DNA of 64,000 nucleotides from Planctomycetota bacterium (GCA_018242525.1 JAFEBS010000024.1:62001-126000); one strand, 5' to 3'. Shown: positions 18,327-27,907, numbered from the stretch's first letter. The notes: generated from the sequence alone by a model not told the origin. Numbers and translations: made by a program.

Positions 18327-19334
18327 ATGCTGCGTCTGTTGTTTTTCGGTCTTGCAGCCGCGGTCAGCATCACGCTGGTTGCCCAGGAACGGTCCGTCAT
18401 TCTGCCCAGTGTCAGCCTGAAGGGTTCCGAGATCACGGATCAGGCAATTCAGCGGTTGGCGGGACAACGGTGGGATACGGTTCGGCTAAGTGATGGTGAG
18501 TCGCACGCCCGGTCCAAATCAAATTGGGGTGCGGTGGAGAACCTGCGCAAGGCGACATCCATCCGCGCCCTGCATCTTTCCGGCCACGACGTGGCCCGCC
18601 AAATTTACCTGGTAAAACGAATCAACGGGCTGGCGGAGTTGAATGTCAATACGCCGATGACCACCCGGACACTCGAAGAGATCGCAGAGTTGTCCAATCT
18701 GAACTCCCTGCACCTGCCTCCCGACCTGACGATCAGTGTCTCGGGAGCCCGTGCTTTGGCTCGCCTGCACAATCTGAAGTCTTTGAACCTGGCATACGTC
18801 GACATCGATGACGCATCGTTTGCCGAACTCGGCACTCTCGTTGACCTGGAGGAACTGGACCTGTCGGGAACGAGGATCACGGACGAGGGACTGGCCACTC
18901 TGCAAAAGTTCCCACGACTGCAGAAACTGGAACTGATTCGTCACTTCGATCCGCAACTCACCGACGCCTGTCTTCGATCGATTCTTGGGCTCAATGAATT
19001 GCGGTACGTATCGCTGTCAGGAGCGATCACACAGGAAGGACTCAAGAAGTTTGTTCGGTTGCCAAAGCTCAAGTCGTTGTCGATCTGGAACACGGACATC
19101 AGTCGCGATGGCCTGATGGAACTTGAGAACTCGTCGGTCGAAAGTCTGAGAATCAGTTCCGACCAGGCCGGCATTGATGGCGACGGGGAACTGGATCTCA
19201 CGGTCATTGAGCAATTGAAAAAATGCCGATTGCTCAAGCGCGTTCATGTGACTGGCAAGCATCTCCCCAGTGAATCGGCGCGCGAGAAACTGATCCGGAT
19301 GGCCCCTCAGATTGACTGGCAGTTTTCCGGTTGA
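18327..19334 (+). CDS. Secreted leucine-rich repeat protein
   Basis: 335 aa. ATG 18327 follows AGAGG. It has a signal peptide (MLRLLFFGLAAAVSITLVAQ) and then leucine-rich repeats of about 23-25 residues: LAELNVNT, LNSLHLPP, LKSLNLAY, LEELDLSGTRITDEGL, LQKLELIR, LRYVSLSG and LKSLSIWNTDISRDGL. This is the form common in planctomycete exported proteins. A ligand-binding role is likely; the partner is unknown. Probably co-transcribed with the FKBP gene. Confidence 0.85.
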   Translation: MLRLLFFGLAAAVSITLVAQERSVILPSVSLKGSEITDQAIQRLAGQRWDTVRLSDGESHARSKSNWGAVENLRKATSIRALHLSGHDVARQIYLVKRINGLAELNVNTPMTTRTLEEIAELSNLNSLHLPPDLTISVSGARALARLHNLKSLNLAYVDIDDASFAELGTLVDLEELDLSGTRITDEGLATLQKFPRLQKLELIRHFDPQLTDACLRSILGLNELRYVSLSGAITQEGLKKFVRLPKLKSLSIWNTDISRDGLMELENSSVESLRISSDQAGIDGDGELDLTVIEQLKKCRLLKRVHVTGKHLPSESAREKLIRMAPQIDWQFSG

Positions 19335-19381
19335 GTGCTGCAATGCGACTGCCTGATGCTTCTGCTGGCACTCGAGGAAAC

Positions 19382-19546
19382 TCAGCGAGGCCGAGGTAGT
19401 GCAGGGGCATCCGAGGTCTGTTCTTCGGAGATTGGCTCCTGAATTCGGAACGTTACTTCGCCGTTTTCGAGATCGATGACGGTCACTGTATATTCACCGA
19501 TTTGCACGACATCGCCAACAGTGAGTTCGAGTTCGTGGAGCGACAT
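19382..19546 (-). CDS. Small conserved-looking protein with CsrA-like strand pattern
   Basis: 54 aa. ATG 19546 is chosen because GGAGG lies 8 bases upstream; the in-frame start at 19567 has no such site. The body LTVGDVVQIGEYTVTVIDLE then GEVTFRIQEP has the same strand order and spacing as CsrA-type RNA-binding regulators (VGE-IIIGD-ITVLEV-G-VRLGI-AP). It lacks CsrA's usual first strand (MLVLTRK). The tail is acidic and proline-rich. The CsrA resemblance is inference from pattern only. It ends 48 bases from the convergent LRR gene. Confidence 0.65.
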   Translation of the reverse strand: MSLHELELTVGDVVQIGEYTVTVIDLENGEVTFRIQEPISEEQTSDAPALPRPR

Positions 19547-19693
19547 AGCCCACCTCCGTGTGACCATGAAATAAAACGACCGACAGGGGCGCGTGGACTA
19601 TAACGACCGCCACGTGCTCTGACAACCTCTCAGTCCAATGTTGAATTCAGGTACGTTGCAAACCACGGTTGCGAAGTCGGCATCCGCCAACGC

Positions 19694-22402
19694 TCAAACC
19701 GTCTGATCATCCGTCACCGACTTCTCGAATGCAGTCAGTTCGGTCATCAGGTGCTGACGAATCGACTTCAATCGTTCGCCATCATGAATTTTATTGCCAG
19801 CCGCATCGGTGACAAAGAAGACATCCAGCACCTGGTCGAAGTGAGTCGCGATCTTGGCCAGAACGACGCTCAACTGCAGCACGTACAGCGCGCGCGTGAT
19901 TTCATACAGCAATCCGGGCCGGTCATGCGCGAAGACATCGATGACCGTATATCGGTCCGAAGTTTCATTGTCGACAACCACCCGCAAGGGCAGGTCCGAA
20001 ACCGGCCCCTGGATTGCCTGGACCGCAAAACGTCCGCGTGATTTCAACAGCGTGGCGACGTCGGTTTCATCACGCAGCACCTTGCGAATCGCGCTGGCGA
20101 CCTCTTCCGTTCGAAACTCGGGAATCTCCCCCGCATGATCGGCATCGCGGACACGCAGGGCATCAATGATCAGGCGGTCCTGAGTCGTGCAGATGGTGGC
20201 ATTCAGAATCTCCATCCGTTTGGCCGACAAGACACCCGCCAGCTTGTGAAAACAGCCGGCTGCAATGGTTTCGTCAGTGATGACCCGGTATTCGACCGTC
20301 CCTGTTTCGGCATCATATTGGGCTTCGACATGGATCTCATCGGGCTGCCGGGCTCGAATGACGCGCATGTCGGCCGCGATCCGGGAGGGAGTCGTTTCCA
20401 GCAGGTAATGGGCGGGACACTGTTCCACACGCTTCTGCCACGCTTCCGTCTCAATGGCAGCCTGCCCGTCCGGCAGTTCCCCGGTCGACTCCGTCGTACC
20501 CCGGCACAGTTGCACCACCTGCTGTTGGATCTGTCGCAATCGCGTCGATTCGTCAAACAAGTGGCTCTTGCCGCTCAGCCAGAGCATCGTACGCTCATAC
20601 AGAGTCGTCAGCAGTTCTGCCTTCCATTCATTCCAGGTATTGGGGCCAACCGCGGAAATGTCGGCCGCCGTCAGAACGTACAGCATTCGCAGGGCATCGG
20701 GGCTGCCGACTTCGTGGCTGAATTTCAGCAACAGCGCTCGATCGCCAATGTCCCTTCGCAGCGCCAGGTCGGCCATTTTCAAGTGACGATGGACCAGGAA
20801 CATCACCAGATCCCGCTGGTGATCGGGCAGGCCCAGTCGATTGGACGTCTCTTCCGCCAGTCGCCGACCCAACTCGCTGTGATCCTCTTCAAAGCCCTTG
20901 CCTGCATCATGCAGCAAGAGCGTCAGGTGCAGCAATTCCTTGTGATGAATCTCGCGGTAGGCCTGTCCGAGCGGACCTCCCGACTTCAAAAAGCCCTCGG
21001 CCGCTTCGATCGTTCGCAGGGTGTGCTCATCCACGGTGAAGTGGTGGTACTGATTAAACTGCAGCAAACACCGAATGTGCTGCCAGCAGGGCAACACCGC
21101 CTCCAGGACTCCGGTTTCGTACAGGCCGCGCAGGGTGACACCCAGCTTGCCGCTGGTCTTCAACAGCGCCAGGAAGGCTTGCGAGGCCTCGGTCGAAAGT
21201 TGCGCCGGCGGCTTTAGCGACTGTGACTTGATCAGTTCCAGCAAATGCGGGGCAACGCAGACATTGTACCGCGCGGCGGTCATAAACAGCCGCAGGATTC
21301 CTTCCAGGCTCGACAGCGCCGCAGAGCGGTGACGGTGCCCGATGTCCACGAATTCCGGGCCGACATAGTAGATTTCGTCAACACGGTAGGACATGACGAA
21401 CCGGATGAATCGCTCAACCCACGGTGAGCGTCGCGAACGCGTCACGAATCGACGGGCGATCTCGGCCACGGTCGTACTGTGCTGAAAATACTGCTGCATG
21501 AACCGTTCGACGGGGGACTGGGCGCCAACCGCCTGGATATTGCGTTTCTTCGCGATTCGCAGTTGATCCTCACGCGTCAGCACATCCTGCTCCTTGCCTG
21601 CAGCCAGATGCAGGTCGATCCGCAGGCCTGTCAGGAATTCGTGGGCATGAACGAGACGTCGAGCTTCCTCCATCGTGATCGCCGAATGAAGTCGCAGGGA
21701 ATCGATGTCCGCCACCCCGTAGCGCGCAAAACCAATCCAGCGGATCAGGTGCAGATCCCTCAAGCCCCCGAGGGAGCGTTTCAAATCCGGTTCCAGCTGT
21801 TGGGTCGTCGCACCGTAGTCCGTCCGCTCCTTGTCGCGTGCTGCGACGGCATCAGAAATGAACTGCTGATGCCGCGCCCGGACGACGCTTCGACGAAAAC
21901 GTGACTGCAGTTGATCGACCAGAGAGGTCGATCCCCACAAGTGACGGGCATCGACCAGCGAGGTGGCAAACTGAGGTTCCTGCCGGGCCCACTGAATTGA
22001 ATCGGCCAGCGTCCGGACGCTGGCACCGACCTTCAATCCACAGTCCCACAGATCGCGCTGGACCTGGGAGGTCAGCGGCTCATAACGAGTGGAAATCGAA
22101 GGAGCCGACAGGAAGAGCAGGTCCACATCCGAGTAGGGGCACATTTCGGCACGTCCACTGCCGCCGACCGCCAGCAGTGCCGACTGCGACTCAACGCTCA
22201 GCCGGCTGATGGGATCCAGATCCTGCAGGTGTTCTGTCAAGACCTGCACGACAAACCGGTCAAACAATTCGGACTGCAGCGCCGCCGTCTGCACCGCAGA
22301 AGCGCCATTCTCAAAACGCTCACGGACCCGTCGACGGATGTCGTCGAGGACCACTTTGTACCGCGAAATTCGATCGACAGTAGCCACGAGAGTTTCAGCC
22401 AT
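19694..22402 (-). CDS. glnD: [Protein-PII] uridylyltransferase/uridylyl-removing enzyme GlnD
   Basis: 902 aa, full length. It senses glutamine and adds or removes UMP on P-II proteins. Domains in order: nucleotidyltransferase with GSGRAEMCPYSDVDLLF (about residues 80-96), a helical linker, an HD uridylyl-removing domain with LLHDAGKGFEEDHSELG (about 490-505), and two C-terminal ACT domains (about 700-780 and 815-890; DRPGLLYEITRAL is clear). It is the last gene of the minus-strand nitrogen cluster, about 195 bases after the nearer P-II gene. Confidence 0.93.
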   Translation of the reverse strand: MAETLVATVDRISRYKVVLDDIRRRVRERFENGASAVQTAALQSELFDRFVVQVLTEHLQDLDPISRLSVESQSALLAVGGSGRAEMCPYSDVDLLFLSAPSISTRYEPLTSQVQRDLWDCGLKVGASVRTLADSIQWARQEPQFATSLVDARHLWGSTSLVDQLQSRFRRSVVRARHQQFISDAVAARDKERTDYGATTQQLEPDLKRSLGGLRDLHLIRWIGFARYGVADIDSLRLHSAITMEEARRLVHAHEFLTGLRIDLHLAAGKEQDVLTREDQLRIAKKRNIQAVGAQSPVERFMQQYFQHSTTVAEIARRFVTRSRRSPWVERFIRFVMSYRVDEIYYVGPEFVDIGHRHRSAALSSLEGILRLFMTAARYNVCVAPHLLELIKSQSLKPPAQLSTEASQAFLALLKTSGKLGVTLRGLYETGVLEAVLPCWQHIRCLLQFNQYHHFTVDEHTLRTIEAAEGFLKSGGPLGQAYREIHHKELLHLTLLLHDAGKGFEEDHSELGRRLAEETSNRLGLPDHQRDLVMFLVHRHLKMADLALRRDIGDRALLLKFSHEVGSPDALRMLYVLTAADISAVGPNTWNEWKAELLTTLYERTMLWLSGKSHLFDESTRLRQIQQQVVQLCRGTTESTGELPDGQAAIETEAWQKRVEQCPAHYLLETTPSRIAADMRVIRARQPDEIHVEAQYDAETGTVEYRVITDETIAAGCFHKLAGVLSAKRMEILNATICTTQDRLIIDALRVRDADHAGEIPEFRTEEVASAIRKVLRDETDVATLLKSRGRFAVQAIQGPVSDLPLRVVVDNETSDRYTVIDVFAHDRPGLLYEITRALYVLQLSVVLAKIATHFDQVLDVFFVTDAAGNKIHDGERLKSIRQHLMTELTAFEKSVTDDQTV

Positions 22403-22597
22403 CGGCGGCGCATTGATCCCCGGGGCGGACAGCAGCTTCCACCAACAGCTTGTCCTCGAAGGCGACCGGGGATTCGGCCAGATTCAACCGTCCGGACTCG
22501 AGCGCAATCCTGCAATCACAGATCCACGCGCCCCGCGAGCGACCACGAGACGCGCCTGGATGACCTGCTGCGGGGAATCCGCGTTGGAACAATCGCG

Positions 22598-22936
22598 TCA
22601 AATGGCTCCCGGGCCTGTCTCGCCGGTGCGGATGCGGATCACGTCGGCAAGGTTTGTCACGAAGATCTTCCCGTCACCGATTTGCCCGGTACGAGCCACA
22701 TTCGAGATCACTTGGATGGCGTTGGCGACTTCGTCGTCGGCCACGACCACTTCCAACTTGACCTTGGGGAGGAAATCGACCGTGTATTCGGCGCCGCGAT
22801 ATGTTTCCTTGTGGCCGCGCTGACGACCAAACCCGCGAACTTCGCTGACAGTCATCCCCTGGATGCCAGCCTGGGTCAACGCATTCTTCACTTCTTCGAG
22901 CTTGTAGTGCCGGATGACGGCTTCCACTTTCTTCAC
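22598..22936 (-). CDS. glnB: P-II nitrogen regulatory protein, copy 1
   Basis: 112 aa from GTG 22936 (AAAGGA upstream); this start restores the family N-terminus KKVEAVIRHYKLEEVK. P-II trimers bind ATP/ADP and 2-oxoglutarate and gate Amt or control nitrogen enzymes. The T-loop GHKETYRGAEYTVDF has the tyrosine that GlnD uridylylates (Y51 in E. coli numbering). The C-terminal RIRTGETGPGAI is intact. A near-identical paralogue lies upstream at 23045-23383. Whether this copy is functionally GlnB or GlnK cannot be decided, so the symbol is provisional. Confidence 0.92.
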   Translation of the reverse strand: MKKVEAVIRHYKLEEVKNALTQAGIQGMTVSEVRGFGRQRGHKETYRGAEYTVDFLPKVKLEVVVADDEVANAIQVISNVARTGQIGDGKIFVTNLADVIRIRTGETGPGAI

Positions 22937-23044
22937 GTGATGTTCCTTTCTTGAAGTCTTGACGGGATGATTCATTTCGGAACCGCCTGCGGGGCGATCG
23001 CGCGCAGTCAGAACGCCGGGTTCGAGGTCGCAAACAGATGTCGC

Positions 23045-23383
23045 TTAAATCGCTTCCGTGCCACTTTCGCCGGTCCGGATTCGGACGGTTTCCGCCAAAT
23101 CCGTGATGAAGATCTTGCCATCGCCGACCTGGCCGGTCCGTGCGGTCCGGACAATTGCCTCGATCACCGGTTGCGACTGATCGTCGGCCACGATCACTTC
23201 CAGTTTGACCTTGGGAAGGAAGTCGACCGAATACTCGGCACCCCGGTATTGTTCCTTGTGTCCCTTTTGACGACCAAAACCGCGAACTTCCGTCACGGTC
23301 ATTCCCTGGACACCGGCTTCAATCAGAGCTTCTTTGACTTCTTCCAGCTTGAAATGCCGGACTACGGCTTCGATCTTCTTCAC
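23045..23383 (-). CDS. glnK: P-II nitrogen regulatory protein, copy 2
   Basis: 112 aa from GTG 23383, with AAAGGTGA upstream. About three quarters identical by eye to its downstream neighbour, with an intact T-loop (GHKEQYRGAEYSVDF, modifiable tyrosine present). It is the copy next to the ammonium transporter gene. Linkage of glnK to amt is the classic arrangement, and GlnK plugs the Amt channel when nitrogen is plentiful. Differences from copy 1 cluster in the segment after KVKLEVIVADD and at the C-terminus. Confidence 0.92.
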   Translation of the reverse strand: MKKIEAVVRHFKLEEVKEALIEAGVQGMTVTEVRGFGRQKGHKEQYRGAEYSVDFLPKVKLEVIVADDQSQPVIEAIVRTARTGQVGDGKIFITDLAETVRIRTGESGTEAI

Positions 23384-23595
23384 GAGTCACCTTTTGCCTT
23401 GTGGGAGTGGCGAACTGGGTTCGCCGGACACACTTTCCCGACACCATTCCAGCCATCGCTGACTGACGTTGTACCATATTGTCGTCTATGGCTCCGCCCC
23501 AGACGGCAATCCCTTTCGTCCGACCGGGATCACGCTCCTGCATGATCCCGGGCATCCGGTCGACAATTCAAGGTCTCCTGCCTGGCCATCGTGGC

Positions 23596-24996
23596 TTACA
23601 GGAAGATGTAACCTTCTTCTCCGTGCTGATTGATATCCAACCCCTGCAATTCGCCTGCCTGATTTACTCGCAATCCCAGCAATGCGTCCACAATTTTCAG
23701 GAGAATGATCGTTCCAATCACCGCCAGTGCGATCGCGGCAAACGCGCCTACAAACTGGTTCACCAGCTGATTGGCGTTTCCTTCCAGCAGCCCGCACTTT
23801 TTCAAGTCACCCGTGATCGCCTTCGAGGCAAACACGCCTGTCAGTAATGCACCCAGCGTGCCACCGACCCCGTGGACTCCAAAGGCATCCAGCGAATCGT
23901 CATAGCCAAACCTGTTTTTGATGGTTGTGCAGAAGTAGAAACAGGCCAGTCCCGCCAGAAAGCCCAGCACGATTCCCGCCACCGGTGAACACGATCCACT
24001 CGCCGGGGTGATGCACACCAGACCAGCGACGGCTCCCGAACATGCGCCCAGAATACTTGCCTTGCCGCGCTTCAACCATTCGATTCCCGCCCAACTGACG
24101 GTTCCCGCGGCCGCCGCCATATGTGTTGCCACGAACGCATTTGCTGCTGCTCCGTTGGCTGCCATCGCGCTTCCAGCATTGAATCCAAACCAGCCCACCC
24201 ACAGTAAGGTGGCACCGATAAACGTGTAGGACAAATTGTGGGGAGGCATCGGTTCGTGCCCGTAGCCCAAACGCTTGCCCAACAAGATTGCACAAACTAG
24301 CGCCGAGAACCCGCTGGTAATATGCACCACGGTTCCTCCAGCGAAGTCAAACGCTGGAAATGCGGCATTGGGATTGAATTCCGAACACCAGCCCGCATCG
24401 GACCAAACCCAGTGGGCGACGGGACAGTAAATCAGGGTTCCCCACAGCACTGAGAACAGCACCATCGAGGCAAATTTCATTCGTTCTGCAAACGCTCCGC
24501 AGATGAGCGCTGGCGTGATGATGAAGAACATCATCTGAAAAATCATATGGACTGAACGAGGGATCGTGTTTGACGGTGGGCCATACGGGGGAATAACTTG
24601 CGCCCCGTCTACCCAAGTGGGAATGACTCCCTGCAAACCGGCGTAACCGAAGTCCCCGATCAGGCCAACCCCGCCCAGATCACCACTAAACACCAGGCTG
24701 TAACCCCACAGTGCCCAAACCAGCGACATGATTCCCATCAGGAACACGCACTGCATCATGACACCCAAAATATTTTTCTTGCGAACCAAGCCTCCGTAAA
24801 ACAGCGCCAATCCGGGTGCTGTCATCATGAGCACCAGTGCTGACGCAATAAGCGACCACGCAATGTCGGCTCCGTTAAATGTCACGGCAACCCCGGTGGC
24901 CGCTCCGCTTGAAGTGGGCTCATCCGCCCAGGAATTGGAAGAAAAACTCCCACACACTGCCAGGACGGCGAGCGCAGTCCGGTACCGTAGCTTCAC
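23596..24996 (-). CDS. amt: Ammonium transporter Amt
   Basis: 466 aa. GTG 24996 is preferred because AAGGAG lies 6 bases before it, inside the longer frame that begins at 25014. A signal peptide (RTALAVLAVCG to SNSWA) comes first, as in other Amt proteins, followed by about 11 membrane helices. Both pore histidines appear in context: GGTVVHITSGFSALV and FGVHGVGGTLGALL. FYGGLVRKKN is the early Amt signature. It imports ammonium and is first in the amt, P-II, P-II, glnD cluster. Confidence 0.93.
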   Translation of the reverse strand: MKLRYRTALAVLAVCGSFSSNSWADEPTSSGAATGVAVTFNGADIAWSLIASALVLMMTAPGLALFYGGLVRKKNILGVMMQCVFLMGIMSLVWALWGYSLVFSGDLGGVGLIGDFGYAGLQGVIPTWVDGAQVIPPYGPPSNTIPRSVHMIFQMMFFIITPALICGAFAERMKFASMVLFSVLWGTLIYCPVAHWVWSDAGWCSEFNPNAAFPAFDFAGGTVVHITSGFSALVCAILLGKRLGYGHEPMPPHNLSYTFIGATLLWVGWFGFNAGSAMAANGAAANAFVATHMAAAAGTVSWAGIEWLKRGKASILGACSGAVAGLVCITPASGSCSPVAGIVLGFLAGLACFYFCTTIKNRFGYDDSLDAFGVHGVGGTLGALLTGVFASKAITGDLKKCGLLEGNANQLVNQFVGAFAAIALAVIGTIILLKIVDALLGLRVNQAGELQGLDINQHGEEGYIFL

Positions 24997-25336
24997 TCTG
25001 ATCTCCTTGAGCACTAAAGAGATACTAAGAAACCTCTTGCCAGCAAACGCTGCCGGCCTGAATCAAATTGTCAAACGTCACGCTCTTCAACAGCGTGCCA
25101 CCGGAAGTCTTTATGGCAAGTCGCGTACCACCTTTCTGAGCGACATCGCCATTCTCCCCCCCGAGACTACGTCAAGCCGAACCCTCCAACGACTTCTGCC
25201 CGAATGGCGTAGCGTCGCTCAATGACGTAACCTACAGGTGACGCCCTGTTGAGCAGGGCAATACGGAAAACGTCACCCGAAGCGTCAGCGAGGGCGTGCC
25301 GCGAGATTCCTGTCGTCAAAGACGGCCTCACGGGAC
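24997..25336. other. Divergent intergenic region upstream of amt
   Basis: 340 bases between amt and the prepilin-peptidase-like gene; regulation of the nitrogen cluster must lie here. I see no tight promoter. A TGGCACG box on the minus strand near 25095-25101 suggests sigma-54 but lacks the -12 GC (see rejected items). No RNA gene or repeat is seen. Confidence 0.5.
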
Positions 25337-26284
25337 GTGTTTGATGTCCTTGGAGCCACTTTCTTGAATTCCGCACTTTTCGCCCTGCTTGGCCTGATCG
25401 TTGGATTCGGCCTGAGCCTGTGGGTGGAACGCATGATCCAGGTTGAACGCCAGATTATGCATTGGTCGCCAGCATCTGTCTCGTTGCGCCGAGGACGCTG
25501 CCTGATCCTGATGGTGGTTACCGCGCTGTTGTTTTCGGGCTTCGAGTATGCCTCCTGGTCGGCTCGAGTCCTGGACATCGACGAAGTTCAGCCGTCCTAC
25601 ATCGGCCGGTGGGCTCGCCTCGGCTATCATCTGGTCCTGATCAGCCTGCTGATTGCTGCCACAGCAACCGACCTCGACTGTTACATTATTCCGGACCAGA
25701 TCGCGATTCCCGGCGTCCTGGTGGGAATCGTTGGTGCGGCGACCATCAGTGATCTGCAGATTTGCCACTTGTGGGTCGACTGGTACGTCGCCATCCCCCA
25801 TCTGCGGGGCCCCGACATCCCAGGTTGGTATGACACGCATCGCTTCTGGCATGCGCTGGCCTGGAGCCTGTCCGGACTGGCGATGGGAGCCGCAGTGACC
25901 TGGATCGCCCGAGTCGTCAGCTCCCGGGTGCTGGGTCAGGAAGCCATGGGATTTGGCGATGTCACCCTGATGGCGATGATTGGCAGTTTCCTTGGCTGGC
26001 AGGCCGTTCTGCTGGTTTTCCTGATCGCACCTTTGACTGGACTGACTGTCGGAGTCCTGATCATGTTGATTTCCGGCAAGACGTATCTGCCGTATGGCCC
26101 GTGGCTCAGCCTGGCCGCCCTTGTCGTCCTCTTTCGCTGGGCCTGGCTGTGGGAACAGACCCGCCTGATGTTCAGCGACTGGTACGGATTGGGGATCCTC
26201 GCCGCCGCAGCCAGTGCAGGTTTCGTCGTGCTTCTCGGTATGGTTCGACTCTATCGAGCGATTCCGGGCCGATCGACTGGCTAG
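25337..26284 (+). CDS. Prepilin-peptidase-like (A24) membrane protein
   Basis: 315 aa with about eight hydrophobic segments. Both aspartate motifs of A24 peptidases are visible: ATDLDCYIIPDQ (about residues 112-123) and GFGDVTLMAMIG (about 207-218). The N-terminal methyltransferase domain and its zinc cysteines, typical of bifunctional PilD enzymes, are absent, so it would cleave leader peptides without N-methylating. The start is GTG 25337 with only a weak ribosome site. No pilus gene is adjacent, but a DUF1559 pilin-like remnant lies at 27652-27789. Confidence 0.8.
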   Translation: MFDVLGATFLNSALFALLGLIVGFGLSLWVERMIQVERQIMHWSPASVSLRRGRCLILMVVTALLFSGFEYASWSARVLDIDEVQPSYIGRWARLGYHLVLISLLIAATATDLDCYIIPDQIAIPGVLVGIVGAATISDLQICHLWVDWYVAIPHLRGPDIPGWYDTHRFWHALAWSLSGLAMGAAVTWIARVVSSRVLGQEAMGFGDVTLMAMIGSFLGWQAVLLVFLIAPLTGLTVGVLIMLISGKTYLPYGPWLSLAALVVLFRWAWLWEQTRLMFSDWYGLGILAAAASAGFVVLLGMVRLYRAIPGRSTG

Positions 26285-26416
26285 TAAGTGACTTCGACTT
26301 CCCTTGCCGACAGGAGATGACTTTTTGCGAATCGATGTTCCGCACGGGGATGCTGTCTCCCAGTCTGCCCTGTTTCCAGCGATGACGCCGACCGAATGGT
26401 ATAGAGTTACGAGTGG

Positions 26417-27352
26417 ATGACGAGACAGCGAGTTCGTTCAGGGACCTTTTGCCAAATGGATGTGACCAGCCGCCTTCCCGAACTCGCGGTCAAGCTGGCT
26501 CAGAAGGCGCAAGCAAACAGCTTCGTGACATCCGATCTTCGAGACGAATGTTCCTGGCTGTGTCGTCAGATCGCTCGGGATTCTGCCACTCCTGGCCTGT
26601 TCGATTTCTGGGGGCTCAGCAGTAACTTCGACGAACTTGCAAACGTTTCCATTGTTGAACCGCAAATCCTTTCAGCCATCGGCGAGATCGCTGCGTTGTC
26701 GATGGACGGCCAGGGCGTACATGCGGGACTGCAACATACATACGGGTACTTGCTCAGCACGGTTGTCACACCGTACGGTTTCAAGCGTGAACGCTGGGTC
26801 AGTTCGTCGCTCGAACACGGATTTGGTCTGCCATCCGACGTCCTGGGACCGAATCCATCACAGGGAACACTGCTGGCCAATGCAACGATGTTCGCAGGCT
26901 CGATCGCGTTCCGAGGTGACAAATCTGCCACCGAGCGACTTCAACGGATCGCTCCGTTTTCCTCCAAAGCTGTCGGCAGTCTTGAGTACACTCAGCTTCC
27001 ACAAACCCGGATTGTCGAGACCCTGGCGCTGCGCGATTCGGCAGGACATCCCCGTTCGGTTCGCATTTGCACGGACCTGGTCCCATTCCCGTACCAGGTC
27101 GAGGGGATCAACGAAAACTGTCTGTTGGTTTATTCTTTTGAAGATAGCACCCACCCCGGAGCCCGGCTGACAACACTCTTTACGGTCGGTCCGTCGCTGA
27201 TCGCAGAAGTCACCGATCCTGGGCGGTTTGGCACCACAGTCGAAATCCGGACTCGGTTCAATGCCTGCATTCCCGGCCTGGTCGGCAAGACGTTTCGCGG
27301 TCAGCGCGCGCTGAAGCGATTCCGGCGTTCCCACCGTGGGCGAAGAGATTGA
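26417..27352 (+). CDS. Hypothetical protein, family not recognised
   Basis: 311 aa. ATG 26417 is preceded by GAGTGG; ATG 26456 (MDVTSRLPELAVK) is possible. No signal peptide or membrane helix. The first half is helical (LAVKLAQKAQ, LRDECSWLCRQI); the second half is strand-rich (RSVRICTDLVPFPYQ, LLVYSFEDSTHPGARLTTLFTVG). The C-terminus is very basic (RGQRALKRFRRSHRGRRD). Codon use looks coding throughout. I do not assign a function. Confidence 0.72.
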   Translation: MTRQRVRSGTFCQMDVTSRLPELAVKLAQKAQANSFVTSDLRDECSWLCRQIARDSATPGLFDFWGLSSNFDELANVSIVEPQILSAIGEIAALSMDGQGVHAGLQHTYGYLLSTVVTPYGFKRERWVSSSLEHGFGLPSDVLGPNPSQGTLLANATMFAGSIAFRGDKSATERLQRIAPFSSKAVGSLEYTQLPQTRIVETLALRDSAGHPRSVRICTDLVPFPYQVEGINENCLLVYSFEDSTHPGARLTTLFTVGPSLIAEVTDPGRFGTTVEIRTRFNACIPGLVGKTFRGQRALKRFRRSHRGRRD

Positions 27353-27651
27353 CTGCCCGCAACATACAAGGGTTGCCGCGCCCCGCGGCTACCCTGGGGA
27401 TTGAAAGCATCATGATTTTTACCCTGAAAGGGTTTTGCTTCCAGAGCAAACTCTTTCAGGATAGAGTTAAATGATTTCGCGCGACCCCGGGGTCGCCGCC
27501 AAGAACGGCAACCTCGGGCTATAAGACGAAACTCCTTCGGAGTAAAAGTCGTCCTTCGCCCAAACTCTTGCGAGTTTGATTCTGTCGTAAAACACCAACT
27601 CGAAAATCGCTACCCGCCGCGGCGGGCCAACTCTGTCGTGACGACGGGGAG

Positions 27652-27789
27652 TTAGAACTCGCCAACCGTATCGCCCGCATCCGGCGTCGCCAAGGCCTTC
27701 AGAACCTTGGGATCGATGGCTTCGCTGATGAATCGGACCGTTCCATCGCACAACAGGAAATGCGATCCATTTGTGAAGGGTGCGCGACA
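27652..27789 (-). pseudogene. C-terminal remnant of a DUF1559 (pilin-like) protein
   Basis: On the minus strand, about 45 codons ending in TAA at 27652-27654 read FTNGSHFLLCDGTVRFIS, then EAIDPKVLKALATPDAGD and TVGEF. This is the hallmark end of planctomycete DUF1559 proteins (usually FLFADGSVRFIS, IDPKVLKALATR, VGEF). No start, prepilin-like N-terminus or ribosome site lies upstream, so it is a gene fossil. Confidence 0.7.
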
Positions 27790-27907
27790 TGATCAATCTC
27801 GTGAAAACGGGCAGAGGTGGAATATCATTCAGCATACCTGAGAACAGCTGGCGAAGCTTTCGACCGCTCAGGATTCCAGGGACCTCGCCTTTTTCAAATT
27901 GGGGTGC

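Noticed and set aside
25090..25106. Sigma-54-like TGGCACG box upstream of amt on the minus strand
   Set aside because: The downstream element reads TGAAG where the consensus needs TTGCW; the invariant -12 GC is missing.
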